From: JBFIHZ01 sp041601535
GTDB taxonomy: Bacteria; Pseudomonadota; Gammaproteobacteria; Xanthomonadales; SZUA-36
Direction: 5' to 3'
Length of the DNA stretch: 23,133 bases
NCBI GenBank assembly: GCA_041601535.1
Contig: JBFIHZ010000020.1
Span: forward strand, 1-23,133
Positions within the stretch are counted from its first letter, which is position 1; every line of letters starts with the position of its first letter. Below, in pieces: positions 7,727 to 16,629 of the stretch. A program made the position numbers and the translations under genes. Below the pieces are notes generated by a model, which saw only the letters and a program-made list of their open reading frames with translations, had not been told where the DNA came from and made no database searches.

Positions 7727-8665
7727 TCAGTGGGCTGCGCGGTTGAGCGGCAGCGGCAGTGGTTTCAGGCTGAAACCCTGCTGGCGTAACAGGTTGAGCA
7801 AGCCCTGCTTGCCGGGCAGATGCAATGCGCCCACGGCCACGAACACCCGGGATTGCCGCAGCATGGGCAGCAGATTGCCCAGCATGCGCTGGTTGCGGGC
7901 GTCTATGCCCTGGGACATGAAGTAGTGTTCAATCTCCTCGTCCATGCGCGAGAACTGCTCGTCGGACAACTTCTCCAGTTCAACCAGGCCGCCGTCCAGG
8001 TAGACGTCGACCATCTGGTCATGCACTTCGGCCACTTTCTGGTAATCCGCCAGTGCCAGGTCCAGCAAGGTCAATTGCTGTTCAATTGGCATGTTTTCAA
8101 GAAATGACAGCTGTTCTTCCAGCGTTTCCAGCCCGTGCACTTTCAGGCCCGAACCCGCGGCCCGCAGTGACAGCGAAAGGTCCATGAAAAAACCGGTTTG
8201 CGGCGGCGGCACGCTCAGCGTCATCATCGCAGCCCAGATTTTCATCCGCGCTTTCCAATCATCCGGCACCTGGTAGCCGGCCAGTGCCGCCATCACCCGC
8301 GCGAATCGCTGCTCTCCCAGGTGGCGCTCCAGCTCACCGGGCTGGTCAAAGTGCATGACTTCGGTCAACCGCTGCAAGGTCGGCAGGTCCGGTACCATTT
8401 CCATGGCAAAAACCTCACAGGAATTGAGCTGCTCCACAAAGTCCGTGTTGAAGTCCAGAACACGCGGGTCTTCGCTGTGAATGGTGCCCAGCAGATAGCC
8501 AGCCAGCTGCCCGTCCCTGCTGACTTCCCAATACAGCGCCTGCTCCGTTTGCTGCGCCCGCAGTGGGCCGATCAGCAGCATTAACAAGCCCAACAATGCC
8601 AGCGTTTTCACCGTGTGTAATCTTCCGCTGCGGCGGTCAGTGGGGCCTGTCATCGGCAAGTGCAT
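7727..8665 (-). CDS. TraB/GumN-family exported protein
   Basis: A TraB/PrgY/GumN-like protein (erythromycin-esterase-like fold, often called TraB domain). Members are putative metal-dependent proteases of poorly known substrate. From the first Met it has 312 residues, but a GTG at residue 19 (VKTLALLGLLMLLIGPLRAQQ) would give a cleaner signal peptide, so the true start may be there, near 8611. The two metal-binding GxxH motifs are GTIH at residues 60-63 and GALH at 279-282. Other family features are NSCEVFAMEM and VHGLETLEEQLSFL. The alternating acidic helices between are normal. It faces the RiPP operon end-to-end, with 52 nt between stops and no clear terminator. It is probably periplasmic and unrelated to its neighbours. 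Confidence 0.85.
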   Translation of the reverse strand: MHLPMTGPTDRRSGRLHTVKTLALLGLLMLLIGPLRAQQTEQALYWEVSRDGQLAGYLLGTIHSEDPRVLDFNTDFVEQLNSCEVFAMEMVPDLPTLQRLTEVMHFDQPGELERHLGEQRFARVMAALAGYQVPDDWKARMKIWAAMMTLSVPPPQTGFFMDLSLSLRAAGSGLKVHGLETLEEQLSFLENMPIEQQLTLLDLALADYQKVAEVHDQMVDVYLDGGLVELEKLSDEQFSRMDEEIEHYFMSQGIDARNQRMLGNLLPMLRQSRVFVAVGALHLPGKQGLLNLLRQQGFSLKPLPLPLNRAAH

Positions 8666-8722
8666 GGCAATTCCTGAATCAATCCCGTATCCTCGGCTGT
8701 TCCGTTGAAGGGTCAGTCCATT

Positions 8723-9328
8723 ATGCCGCGCATCGCAGATCGGTTCAGAGGTTTTTTACCCGTCGTAATCGACGTGGAAACCGGTGGATTCAATCCGCGC
8801 ACCGATGCGCTGCTGGAGATTGCGGCCTGCATCATTCGCATGGATGATTTCGGCCGTGTGTTCATTGCCGATACCATATCTGTTCACGTAGACCCGTTCC
8901 AGGGTGCCAACATCGAACCCAAATCGCTGGAAATTACCGGCATCCGTCTGGACAGCCCGCTGCGCCAGGCGGTACCGGAAAAAGAGGCGTTGCGGCGCAT
9001 CATGCAGCCGGTGCGCAAGGAAGTCCGCGACACCGGTTGTCAGCGCGCCATCCTGGTGGGGCATAATTCATTTTTTGACCTGTCGTTCCTGAATGCGGCG
9101 ATTGAGCGCACCGATTTCAAACGCAGCCCGTTTCACCCGTTCAGTTCGTTTGACACCGCCACGCTGGCAGGGCTGGCATTTGGCCAGACCGTGCTGTCAC
9201 GGGCGGTGCAGTCGGCAGGCCTGGAATGGAATGAGTCGGAAGCCCACTCGGCAATCTATGACACGGAAAAAACCGCCGCGCTGTTTTGCGCCATCGTCAA
9301 TCGCTGGAAAATCCTTACCGGGTTCTGA
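8723..9328 (+). CDS. rnt: Ribonuclease T
   Basis: A DEDDh 3'-to-5' exoribonuclease that trims the CCA end of tRNA and matures 5S and 23S rRNA. From the ATG at 8723 it has 201 residues, against about 215 in E. coli. AAGGG 9 nt upstream supports this start over the in-frame TTG at 8705. The catalytic residues are Asp17 and Glu19 (VIDVETGGFN), Asp119 (HNSFFDLSFL), His175 and Asp180 (AHSAIYDTEKTA). The segment FNPRTDALLEIAA is also characteristic. It is divergent from the TraB gene, with about 57 nt between the two starts. Confidence 0.95.
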   Translation: MPRIADRFRGFLPVVIDVETGGFNPRTDALLEIAACIIRMDDFGRVFIADTISVHVDPFQGANIEPKSLEITGIRLDSPLRQAVPEKEALRRIMQPVRKEVRDTGCQRAILVGHNSFFDLSFLNAAIERTDFKRSPFHPFSSFDTATLAGLAFGQTVLSRAVQSAGLEWNESEAHSAIYDTEKTAALFCAIVNRWKILTGF

Positions 9329-9406
9329 TTAAGGCAAGCTCTTTACAGCAGCCTCGCCTGACCCTACTCTGCGCAATTTGAAACGCATCGCAATATCGGA
9401 GCAAGC

Positions 9407-10576
9407 ATGTCTGACCACCTGATGAACACATACGCCCGGATTCCCGTGGCATTCGAACGCGGCGAAGGCGCCTGGCTGTGGGACGAAGACGGCAAGCGCT
9501 ACCTGGATGCCATCAGTGGACTGGGGGTTACTGCGCTGGGCCACGCCCACCCGCGGGTGGCCGAAGTGATTTGCGAACAGGCCAGCCTGCTGATACACAC
9601 ATCCAATCTGGCACGCATCCCGTGGCAGGAACGCCTGGCCGACCGCATTTGTGAGGTCAGCGGCATGGACCGGGCTTTCATCGCCAATTCCGGCACCGAG
9701 GCGATCGAATGTGCACTGAAAATCATCCGCCTGGCCGGTCATGCCCGCAACATCGACACGCCGGGCGTTATCGTCATGGAAAACAGTTTTCACGACCGCA
9801 CCATGGCCGCCCTGTCAGCTACCGGCAGCCGCAAGGTACAGGCCGGGTTTGAACCTCTGGTCAGTGGTTTCGTGCGGGTGCCGTTCAACGATCTGGCCGC
9901 CATTCGCAAAATTGCCGCGCATCGCCGGGACATTACCGCCGTGCTGGTGGAACCCATCCAGGGCGAAGCAGGCATTGTGGTACCGGATGCGGGTTACCTG
10001 GCGGCGCTGCGCCAGCTGTGCGATGAGCACAAGTGGTTACTGGCATTTGATGAAATACAAAGCGGACTGTGCCGCACCGGCCAGTGGTACGCCTTTCAGC
10101 ACGAAGAAGCCGTGCCGGACTTGCTGACCACCGCCAAGGCCCTGGCCAATGGCTTCCCGATCGGCGCCTGCCTGGCGCGGGGCCAGACGGCTGAATTGCT
10201 GACACCCGGCCGCCATGGCACCACCTTCGGTGGCAATCCGCTGGCCTGCCGCACGGCCTGCACCGTGCTGGATGTGATGCGGGAAGACGATCTGGCACAG
10301 CGTGCCGAACGCACCGGTCAGCACATGCTGACGGCCTTTCGTGAACAGCTGGGTGATCACCCCGACGTGGTTGACATCCGCGGACGCGGCCTGATGCTGG
10401 GTATTGAGTTGAACCGCGAAATCAATCATTTCAAACAGCAGGCGCTGCAACAGGGTGTACTGTTGAATATCACCCGTGACCGCGTCATCCGCCTGCTGCC
10501 GCCGCTGATTATCGACGAGGAACAGGCCGCCCAGATTGTCTCCACCGTGGTTGGCCTGGTGCAGAGCGGCGCCTGA
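9407..10576 (+). CDS. argD: Acetylornithine/succinyldiaminopimelate aminotransferase-like
   Basis: A class-III PLP aminotransferase of 389 residues, the typical ArgD length. It transfers the amino group between glutamate and N-acetylornithine (arginine synthesis) and in many gammaproteobacteria also N-succinyl-diaminopimelate (lysine synthesis). PLP motifs: NSGTEAIECALK, the Asp of AFDEIQSGLCRTG, and the Schiff-base Lys244 in TTAKALANGFPIGACL. The segments SFHDRTMAALSATG, VEPIQGEAG and HGTTFGGNPLACR match the subfamily. Related class-III enzymes (for example ornithine or AstC types) cannot be excluded without a tree. It lies 78 nt after rnt and ends 13 nt before the convergent purK stop. Confidence 0.9.
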   Translation: MSDHLMNTYARIPVAFERGEGAWLWDEDGKRYLDAISGLGVTALGHAHPRVAEVICEQASLLIHTSNLARIPWQERLADRICEVSGMDRAFIANSGTEAIECALKIIRLAGHARNIDTPGVIVMENSFHDRTMAALSATGSRKVQAGFEPLVSGFVRVPFNDLAAIRKIAAHRRDITAVLVEPIQGEAGIVVPDAGYLAALRQLCDEHKWLLAFDEIQSGLCRTGQWYAFQHEEAVPDLLTTAKALANGFPIGACLARGQTAELLTPGRHGTTFGGNPLACRTACTVLDVMREDDLAQRAERTGQHMLTAFREQLGDHPDVVDIRGRGLMLGIELNREINHFKQQALQQGVLLNITRDRVIRLLPPLIIDEEQAAQIVSTVVGLVQSGA

Positions 10577-10589
10577 GCCGGGGCCGGGA

Positions 10590-11729
10590 CTACAGGCGGC
10601 TCAGCCAGCCATCCCAGGCGCCACCCAGCTGGCGCGCCAGCTCGCCGGCGCGCTGTTCCAGTTCGGCCGTGTCTGCTGCCACCACGGTGGCATGTCCCAA
10701 CTTGCGTCCCGGCCGGGGCGCTTTGCCGTATTCATGCCAGCGGACCCCCGGCAAGGCCAGCACGCGGGCACGGTCCGGCAATTCCCCCAGCCAGTTGAAC
10801 ATCAGCGACGGGCGCGACATGGCGGTGGAACCCAGCGGCAGACCGCTGATGGCGCGCAGGTGGTTTTCAAACTGTGAGGTTTCCGCACCGTCCAGTGTCC
10901 AGTGCCCGGAGTTGTGCACGCGCGGCGCGATTTCATTGACGGACAGCTGGCCCTCGCGCAGGAAAAATTCGATGGTCATCACGCCAACATAATCAAAATG
11001 CTGCAACAGCCGCTGCGCCAGCTGTTCCGCGCTGGCCTGCAGGGCCGGGGCGAAAGTGCCAGGGCGGCTCAACATGAGCACGCCATCGTGGTGCAGGTTC
11101 CGCACCAGCGGCCAGTAGCGGGTTTCCCCGTCCTGCCCGCGCACCGCCAGCAGTGAACACTCCGCCTCAAACGGCACAAAGGCTTCCACGATCAGTGCGG
11201 CATCGCCGAGACGCTGCCAGGCACGTTCCAGGTCTTCTGGCTGACGCAATATGGCCTGGCCTTTGCCGTCATAACCCAGGCGGCGGGTTTTCAACACGCA
11301 TGGCAAGCCCAGTTCCTCAACAGCGGCCAGCAGATCGGTACGTGAATTAACCGCGTGGAATGGCGGCACCGCAATGTCCAGTTGCCGCATCAGTTGTTTT
11401 TCCACCAACCTGTCCTGGCAGCTTTCCAGCGCTTTCACGGGTGGGTAAAACGGCAGCTGCCCGGCCAGTTCCAGTGCCGAGCTGGCGGGCACGTTCTCAA
11501 AATCAAACGTGGCGACGTCAATATGCCGGGCAAAGCCTTGCATTGCCGTCAGGTCATCAAAATCAGCCTGGGTGAGCGCACCGGCCACACCCGCGCAAGC
11601 GTCCCCTGCAGGGTCCAGGAAATCAAAACTGAATCCCAGTGGCAAACCGGCCAGCGCCATCATGCGCGCCAACTGGCCACCGCCCAGCACGCCAATACGC
11701 TGTGGAACTGCCTTGTCGCTGCCGTTCAT
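10590..11729 (-). CDS. purK: N5-carboxyaminoimidazole ribonucleotide synthetase
   Basis: An ATP-grasp enzyme that joins bicarbonate to AIR to make N5-CAIR in purine synthesis. It has 379 residues. Visible signatures: the N-terminal IGVLGGGQLARMMALAGLPLGF, FDFENVP, LKTRRLGYDGKGQ (ATP-binding lid), VEAFVPFEAECSLL and, near the end, NEIAPRVHNSGHWTLDGAETSQFENHLRA. The ATG lies 12 nt after the purE stop, so the two form an operon on the minus strand. Confidence 0.97.
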   Translation of the reverse strand: MNGSDKAVPQRIGVLGGGQLARMMALAGLPLGFSFDFLDPAGDACAGVAGALTQADFDDLTAMQGFARHIDVATFDFENVPASSALELAGQLPFYPPVKALESCQDRLVEKQLMRQLDIAVPPFHAVNSRTDLLAAVEELGLPCVLKTRRLGYDGKGQAILRQPEDLERAWQRLGDAALIVEAFVPFEAECSLLAVRGQDGETRYWPLVRNLHHDGVLMLSRPGTFAPALQASAEQLAQRLLQHFDYVGVMTIEFFLREGQLSVNEIAPRVHNSGHWTLDGAETSQFENHLRAISGLPLGSTAMSRPSLMFNWLGELPDRARVLALPGVRWHEYGKAPRPGRKLGHATVVAADTAELEQRAGELARQLGGAWDGWLSRL

Positions 11730-11741
11730 CGGGTGCCGGAC

Positions 11742-12239
11742 TCAGGCTTTGGATGGATCGGTTTGGGCCAGCACCGCAGCGCTGCGTTGTGCGCGGTATT
11801 GCTCCACGGCGCGCCGCACTTCCGGGTCGGAATTACCCACGATGGCGGCGGCCAGCAGACCCGCATTGGTGGCCCCGGCCTGGCCTATGGCCAGCGTGCC
11901 AACCGGTATTCCGGCGGGCATGTGCGCAATGGATAACAGCGAGTCCATGCCATTCAGTGCCTTGGACTGCACCGGTACGCCCAGCACCGGCACCACGGTC
12001 TTGGCCGCGACCATACCCGGCAGATGTGCGGCTCCGCCGGCGCCGGCGATGATTACCATCAGGCCGCGCTCGGCCGCCTGTTCGGCATATTCAAACATCT
12101 GATCCGGCGTGCGGTGGGCTGATATGACCCGGGTCTCATGACTGACACCGAGCTGGCTAAGAACTTCCGCGGCATGCTGCATGGTATCCCAATCTGATTG
12201 GGACCCCATGATCACGCCGACACGTACCGAATTATTCAC
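11742..12239 (-). CDS. purE: N5-CAIR mutase (PurE)
   Basis: Converts N5-CAIR to CAIR, the step after PurK. It has 165 residues. Motifs: GSQSDWDTM (residues 12-20), SAHRTPDQM (His42, the likely catalytic acid-base), GAGGAAHLPGMVAAKT and PVLGVPVQSKALNGMDSLLSI. It is the first gene of purE-purK. The short C-terminal tail after VEQYRAQRSA is variable in the family. Confidence 0.97.
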   Translation of the reverse strand: MNNSVRVGVIMGSQSDWDTMQHAAEVLSQLGVSHETRVISAHRTPDQMFEYAEQAAERGLMVIIAGAGGAAHLPGMVAAKTVVPVLGVPVQSKALNGMDSLLSIAHMPAGIPVGTLAIGQAGATNAGLLAAAIVGNSDPEVRRAVEQYRAQRSAAVLAQTDPSKA

Positions 12240-12460
12240 TTGTGCATTCCCAGATAAAGCCGATGGGCTGGCCCGGCAGCCGCACGGTTGCGGCTGGCGC
12301 CACGGTCACAGCCCGGCGAAGCGGCGTATTGTAACAGTCCGCGCCAACCGGTCACAGGATGGGAAGAAAATCGAACTGCCGCAGCGCCGGGCCGGGCGCG
12401 ACGCGGTAGCATTGATTGGTTACAATGCGCCTCACCCTACACATCAAAACGGTTGCTTAC
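12240..12460. promoter_or_regulatory. 221-nt divergent region between purE and the Trm112-like gene
   Basis: Promoters in both directions should lie here. I see no strong sigma-70 pair; a weak TACAAT -10 candidate for the plus strand is at about 12421-12426, without a good -35. A PurR-type box (ACGCAAACG-like palindrome) is not visible near purE. Confidence 0.3.
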
Positions 12461-12727
12461 ATGGCGGTAGATGCCAAATTACTCGACATATTGTGCTGCC
12501 CCGTCAGCAAGGTGCCACTGTTGCGGCTGGAGCGCGGCCGGCTGGACCGGTTGAACCGGGCCATTGAAGCCGGCGAGGTGGATCACGTCAATGGTGAAAA
12601 AGTCTCCGGCGTGTTGGCCGAAGCACTGATCAGCGAAGACGGTAAAGTGATTTACCCGGTGGTGGATGACATCCCCTTATTGCTCGAAAACAAGGGCATT
12701 GGAACCACCCAACTGAGCGATTTCTGA
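12461..12727 (+). CDS. Trm112-like small protein (UPF0434/YcaR type)
   Basis: An 88-residue protein starting at the ATG at 12461 (MAVDAKLLDILCCPVSKVPL). A longer in-frame start at 12416 would add 15 residues that homologues lack. The family is the YcaR-like bacterial branch of the Trm112 fold, here with the CCP motif and a short zinc-less-looking core, a strand-rich middle (DHVNGEKVSGVL) and the conserved YPVVDDIPLLLE. In bacteria its role is unclear, although it is often near lipopolysaccharide or cell-division genes. It converges on the 12745 gene, with 17 nt between stops. Confidence 0.85.
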   Translation: MAVDAKLLDILCCPVSKVPLLRLERGRLDRLNRAIEAGEVDHVNGEKVSGVLAEALISEDGKVIYPVVDDIPLLLENKGIGTTQLSDF

Positions 12728-12744
12728 TTGCCCTTCGCGGTGGG

Positions 12745-14163
12745 TTAAGCGCCACTGCGCGGCGCCGGCAGCAATTTCCCCGGATTCATGATGCCCGCCG
12801 GGTCCAGCACCTGGCGTATACCCTGCATTACCGCGATTTCCGCCTCGGAACGGACTTTCCCCAGCCACGGCTGCTTCAGTATTCCGAGGCCGTGTTCGGC
12901 CGAAATACTGCCACCCATGGCCTGGGTCAGGGAATACGTCTGCTCGCTGTTCTCGTGACCGCGCGCCTCAAATTCATCCGCCGCCATCCCTTCCGGGCCG
13001 AGCAGGTTCATGTTCAGATTGCCGTCGCCGATATGGCCGTACCAGAGGACTTCAAAATCCGGGCAGATGTCTGCCATCAGCCCATCCATGCGCCGTAAAA
13101 ACTCCGGCACCGCGGAAACCCGCACGGACAAGTCATTCTTGTACGGGCGGTACCGGGTAATGGCCTCGGAGATGCCTTCACGATAGCGCCACAACTCCTC
13201 GTTTTGCCGGTCATTCTGGCTGATCACGCCGTCCAGCAGCCAGCCTTGTTCCAGGCAGGACTCAAAGCACGCCAGGGCGCGCTCCTCGGCCGCTTCATCC
13301 GGGCAGTCAAATTCAGTAACCACGTACAGCGGACAGTCCGTATCCAGCGGCGCGGGCAGATCATGACCGGCGCGTACATGGTGCATGGCCCGATCCGTCA
13401 TGAATTCAAACGCCGACAGGTCCAAGGCCGAACGCAGCGCGGCGAACACCTGCATCAGGGCATCCAGGCTGGCCAGGCCAAGCAGCAAAACCTTGCCCGG
13501 CGGCGGCGGATCCGCCAACTGCAACGTCACCTCCACCACCATGCCCAGCGTGCCTTCGCTGCCAATAAACAGGTGGCGCAGATCGTAACCGCTGGCGTTC
13601 TTGATCAGGCCGCGGTTACATTCAAGGATGTCCCCGCTGCCGGTCACTACTTTCAGGCCGCTGACCCAGTCCCGCGTCAGGCCATGCCGTAAAACCCGGA
13701 TGCCGCCTGCATTGGTGGCGACGTTGCCGCCGATCTGGCTGGAGCCCTCGGACGCGAAGGACACGGGGTAATACAGGCCCTGCTCCCGTGCATAGGCCTG
13801 GATGGCGGCCGTGACCACGCCGGCCTCAACCGTCAATGAACGGTCCACCGGGTTAAAGTCGAGGATTCTGCGCATGCGGTCAAACGACACCACCAGTTCA
13901 CCCGCAGCCGCCACCGATCCGCCGCTCAGGCCGGTGCGCCCGCCGGACGGAACCAGGGCGAGACCGGTGCTGCAGGCGTGGCGTACCAGCGCACTGACCT
14001 GTCCGGTATCGCCAGGGAACGCCACAGCCAATGGCGCCGGCTGACGGAAACGGGTCCAGTCCTGGCCGTGGGATTGCAACACCTCGGGTTCAGTGCTGAT
14101 CTGCAGTGCGGGTACCGCTGCCGAAAGTTCGCGCAGGGTTTCAAGGTTTTTTTGTTCGGTCAT
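12745..14163 (-). CDS. FAD-linked D-2-hydroxyglutarate dehydrogenase (probable)
   Basis: A 472-residue FAD-binding oxidoreductase of the GlcD/D-lactate dehydrogenase type. The start is taken at 14163 (MTEQKNLETL); the longer in-frame start at 14241 would overlap the serA start. FAD signatures: PSGGRTGLSGGSVAA, EGSSQIGGNVATNAGG and GSEGTLGMVVEVTLQL. The C-terminal metal and substrate part has WYGHIGDGNLNMNL and SISAEHGLGILKQ. The gene is divergent from serA, the arrangement known in Pseudomonas, where SerA makes D-2-hydroxyglutarate from 2-oxoglutarate while oxidising 3-phosphoglycerate and D2HGDH oxidises it back. From sequence alone a D-lactate or glycolate oxidase subunit is possible, but the neighbour favours D2HGDH. 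Confidence 0.85.
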   Translation of the reverse strand: MTEQKNLETLRELSAAVPALQISTEPEVLQSHGQDWTRFRQPAPLAVAFPGDTGQVSALVRHACSTGLALVPSGGRTGLSGGSVAAAGELVVSFDRMRRILDFNPVDRSLTVEAGVVTAAIQAYAREQGLYYPVSFASEGSSQIGGNVATNAGGIRVLRHGLTRDWVSGLKVVTGSGDILECNRGLIKNASGYDLRHLFIGSEGTLGMVVEVTLQLADPPPPGKVLLLGLASLDALMQVFAALRSALDLSAFEFMTDRAMHHVRAGHDLPAPLDTDCPLYVVTEFDCPDEAAEERALACFESCLEQGWLLDGVISQNDRQNEELWRYREGISEAITRYRPYKNDLSVRVSAVPEFLRRMDGLMADICPDFEVLWYGHIGDGNLNMNLLGPEGMAADEFEARGHENSEQTYSLTQAMGGSISAEHGLGILKQPWLGKVRSEAEIAVMQGIRQVLDPAGIMNPGKLLPAPRSGA

Positions 14164-14233
14164 GGTTTTGTCTGTTGCGTGGTCTGGCCGGAATCCGGAC
14201 AATGCTGTTTTGCTCAGATGGCAGATAGTACAC

Positions 14234-15478
14234 GTGATCAACGAAGCTGCAAGAAACTATTCCCTGGACAAGGACAGAATCCGCTTTCTGTTGCTCGAAG
14301 GTATCCACCCGGTGGCGCAGGAAATCATTCTCAGCCAGGGTTATAAACAGGTGGAAACACTCAAGCAGGCCTTGTCCGGCGATGACCTGGCGCAGGCACT
14401 GCAGGGCGTTCATTTCCTGGGAATCCGGTCGCGCAGCCAGCTGACAGCGGAAGTTCTTCAAGCGGTCGACCGGCTGGTTGCCGTGGGCTGTTTTTGCATA
14501 GGCACCAACCAGGTAAACCTGGAGGCGGCCCGCCAGGACGGCATTCCGGTGTTCAATGCGCCGTTTTCCAATACCCGCAGCGTGGCTGAACTGGCGCTGG
14601 CCGAAATCATCATGCTGATGCGCGGCATACCGCAACGCAGCGCCGCTGCCCACCGCGGCGAATGGCTGAAATCCGCCACCCATTCGCACGAAATCCGCGG
14701 CAAGACCCTGGGCATCATCGGTTATGGCCATATCGGCACGCAGCTGGGCATCCTGGCCGAAAGCCTGGGCATGCGCGTTCTGTATTACGACATTGAACAC
14801 AAGCTGCCGCTGGGTAACGCACTGCACCGGCCCTCATTGAATGACCTGCTGGGTGAATCGCATGTCGTCAGCCTGCACGTGCCGGAAACCGAGCAGACGC
14901 GCAACCTGGTTGACGCAGAATTCATCCGTTCGATGCGGCCGGGTGCATTCCTGATCAACGCCAGCCGTGGTACCGTGGTGGATATCGACGCACTGGATTC
15001 CGCACTTGAAGCCAGGCACCTGGGTGGCGCCGCCATTGATGTATTTCCGGCTGAGCCCAGTGACAAAGCAGAGACCTTCCAGTCACCTCTGCGCGGCCGG
15101 GACAATGTAATCCTTACACCCCATATCGGTGGCAGCACCGAAGAGGCACAGGAGAATATCGCGATGGAAGTGGCTGGCAAGCTGGTCAAGTACAGCGACA
15201 ACGGCTCCACCGTCTCAGCGGTCAATTTTCCGCAGGTGTCCTTGCCCGACCACGATAACGTCAGCCGCATCCTGCACATCCATCGCAATGAACCCGGTGT
15301 GCTGCAGAACATCAACTCGGTTTTCTCGGGCAACCAGGTGAATATCGCGTCGCAATACCTGGATACCCATGGCGGTATCGGTTACGTGGTCATGGACCTT
15401 GAAACCAGCACCCCGGACGACCTGTTGCGGCAATTACGGGAGGTACCCGGTACCATTCGGGCACGCATCCTGCACTAA
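14234..15478 (+). CDS. serA: D-3-phosphoglycerate dehydrogenase
   Basis: The first enzyme of serine synthesis, and in this class also a 2-oxoglutarate reductase. I take the GTG at 14234, giving 414 residues (E. coli 410) and an N-terminus (YSLDKDRIRFLLLEGIHPVA) that aligns with E. coli SerA. The in-frame ATG at 14093 would run back into the divergent gene. NAD motif: GIIGYGHIGTQLGILAESLG. Catalytic residues lie in NASRGTVVD (Arg), AIDVFPAEPSD (Glu) and LTPHIGGSTEEAQENI (His). The C-terminal ACT domain starts near VSRILHIHRNEPGVL, implying serine feedback. Only about 70 nt separates the two divergent starts. Confidence 0.97.
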   Translation: MINEAARNYSLDKDRIRFLLLEGIHPVAQEIILSQGYKQVETLKQALSGDDLAQALQGVHFLGIRSRSQLTAEVLQAVDRLVAVGCFCIGTNQVNLEAARQDGIPVFNAPFSNTRSVAELALAEIIMLMRGIPQRSAAAHRGEWLKSATHSHEIRGKTLGIIGYGHIGTQLGILAESLGMRVLYYDIEHKLPLGNALHRPSLNDLLGESHVVSLHVPETEQTRNLVDAEFIRSMRPGAFLINASRGTVVDIDALDSALEARHLGGAAIDVFPAEPSDKAETFQSPLRGRDNVILTPHIGGSTEEAQENIAMEVAGKLVKYSDNGSTVSAVNFPQVSLPDHDNVSRILHIHRNEPGVLQNINSVFSGNQVNIASQYLDTHGGIGYVVMDLETSTPDDLLRQLREVPGTIRARILH

Positions 15479-15493
15479 TACAATCTGGCGTTC

Positions 15494-15499
15494 TATAAT
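15494..15499 (+). promoter_or_regulatory. Candidate promoter -10 (TATAAT)
   Basis: A perfect TATAAT lies 27 nt before the ATG at 15526, right after the serA stop. The -35 position (about 15471-15476) is poor. The ribosome site CCGGAG follows at about 15512. The 15526 gene therefore may have its own promoter as well as read-through from serA. Confidence 0.45.
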
Positions 15500-15525
15500 G
15501 TAGCGAGTTCACCGGAGACACGCCC

Positions 15526-16629
15526 ATGAGCCCATCCGCCGCGCTATCGTCATGCCCTGCAACCCGGCTGGCACTGCAACTGGTAGTTCTCATGCTGGCC
15601 GCAGGCTGGTGCCTGGACGGCCTGGCCCAGCAAGCTGACGCTGACACCCGTCCCGCCAAGCCGGACAAGTTGTTTGCCAGCGAGGATACGCTGGATGTCA
15701 CCTTGCATTTGCCGTGGCGCAAGCTGGTCCGGGATGTGGATAATCAGCAGGCCTACCCGGCGGTGATCGAGTTTACCGACAGCCTGGGCCAGCAAAACCG
15801 CATCGAGCTGAGCGCGGAGCGGCGTGGCCTGACGCGGCAACGGGTGTGCAAATATCCCCCAATCAAGCTGCGCTTTGACAAGCAAAGCGTCAAAGGCACG
15901 ATGTTGCGCGGCCAGAAATCCATCAAGATGGTCACGCATTGCGACAAGGGCGATCGTTACGAGCAGTACTACATCAAGGAAATGCTGGCCTACCGGATGT
16001 ACAACCTGGTCACGGAACGCAGTTTCAAGGTGCGGCCGCTTGCGGTGAGCTATGTCGACAGTGGTTCGGGTTCACGCCAGGACCCCCGTTTCGGCTTCCT
16101 CATTGAAGACGACAGTGATGTGGCCAAACGTAACGGGCTTGAACGTCTGGATCTGGCGGAAATTGAACCCGAGCAACTGGAAAGCAGCGAAGCCAGCCTG
16201 TTTGCCCTTTTCCAGTATTTGATCGCCAACGTCGACTGGTCAGCACTGGGCGGGCCGGACGAAAACAAGTGCTGTCATAATGCCAAACTGATGGGTACGG
16301 AAACGGGCGGTAAAGTATTTGCCATTCCCTATGATTTCGATTCATCCGGCCTGGTGGATGCGCATTACGCCGCCCCCAATGAACATCTGCCCATCAATAA
16401 TGTCACGCAACGGCTGTACCGCGGGTTTTGCGTTCACAACCCGAGCCTGGCAGCGGCGCGGCAAAAATACCTGGATCTCGAGCCTCAGATCTACGCACTG
16501 GTGGAGCAGGAGCCACGGCTCAGCACCCGCAGCCGGAAAAACATGACGCGTTACCTGGGCGAATTTTTCCACGTGCTTCGTGATGAAAGTAAATACCAGA
16601 AGTTCATTATTGGGAAATGCCGCAAGTAG
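15526..16629 (+). CDS. Exported CotH-like protein (atypical kinase fold, uncharacterised)
   Basis: I recognise only distant family resemblance. The 367-residue protein starts with a signal peptide (about residues 13-35, LALQLVVLMLAAGWCLDGLAQQ). The core matches the plan of CotH-type atypical kinases: ERRGLTRQRVCKYPPIKLRFDK (residues 98-119, like the CotH RGxxS...P..iKF element), GQKSIKMVTHC (Lys131, Lys134), LIANVDWSA (Asn235, Asp237) and IPYDFDSSG (Asp270, Asp272, like a metal-binding DFG). Cys-rich stretches (ENKCCHN, CVHN) suggest disulfides. The substrate is unknown. Its 3' end overlaps the convergent phosphatase gene by 23 nt. A CotH name should be confirmed by profile search. Confidence 0.65.
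   Translation: MSPSAALSSCPATRLALQLVVLMLAAGWCLDGLAQQADADTRPAKPDKLFASEDTLDVTLHLPWRKLVRDVDNQQAYPAVIEFTDSLGQQNRIELSAERRGLTRQRVCKYPPIKLRFDKQSVKGTMLRGQKSIKMVTHCDKGDRYEQYYIKEMLAYRMYNLVTERSFKVRPLAVSYVDSGSGSRQDPRFGFLIEDDSDVAKRNGLERLDLAEIEPEQLESSEASLFALFQYLIANVDWSALGGPDENKCCHNAKLMGTETGGKVFAIPYDFDSSGLVDAHYAAPNEHLPINNVTQRLYRGFCVHNPSLAAARQKYLDLEPQIYALVEQEPRLSTRSRKNMTRYLGEFFHVLRDESKYQKFIIGKCRK

Noticed and set aside
10590..11936. Plus-strand open frames across purK and purE
   Set aside because: They are shadows; the minus strand gives complete PurK and PurE with all motifs.
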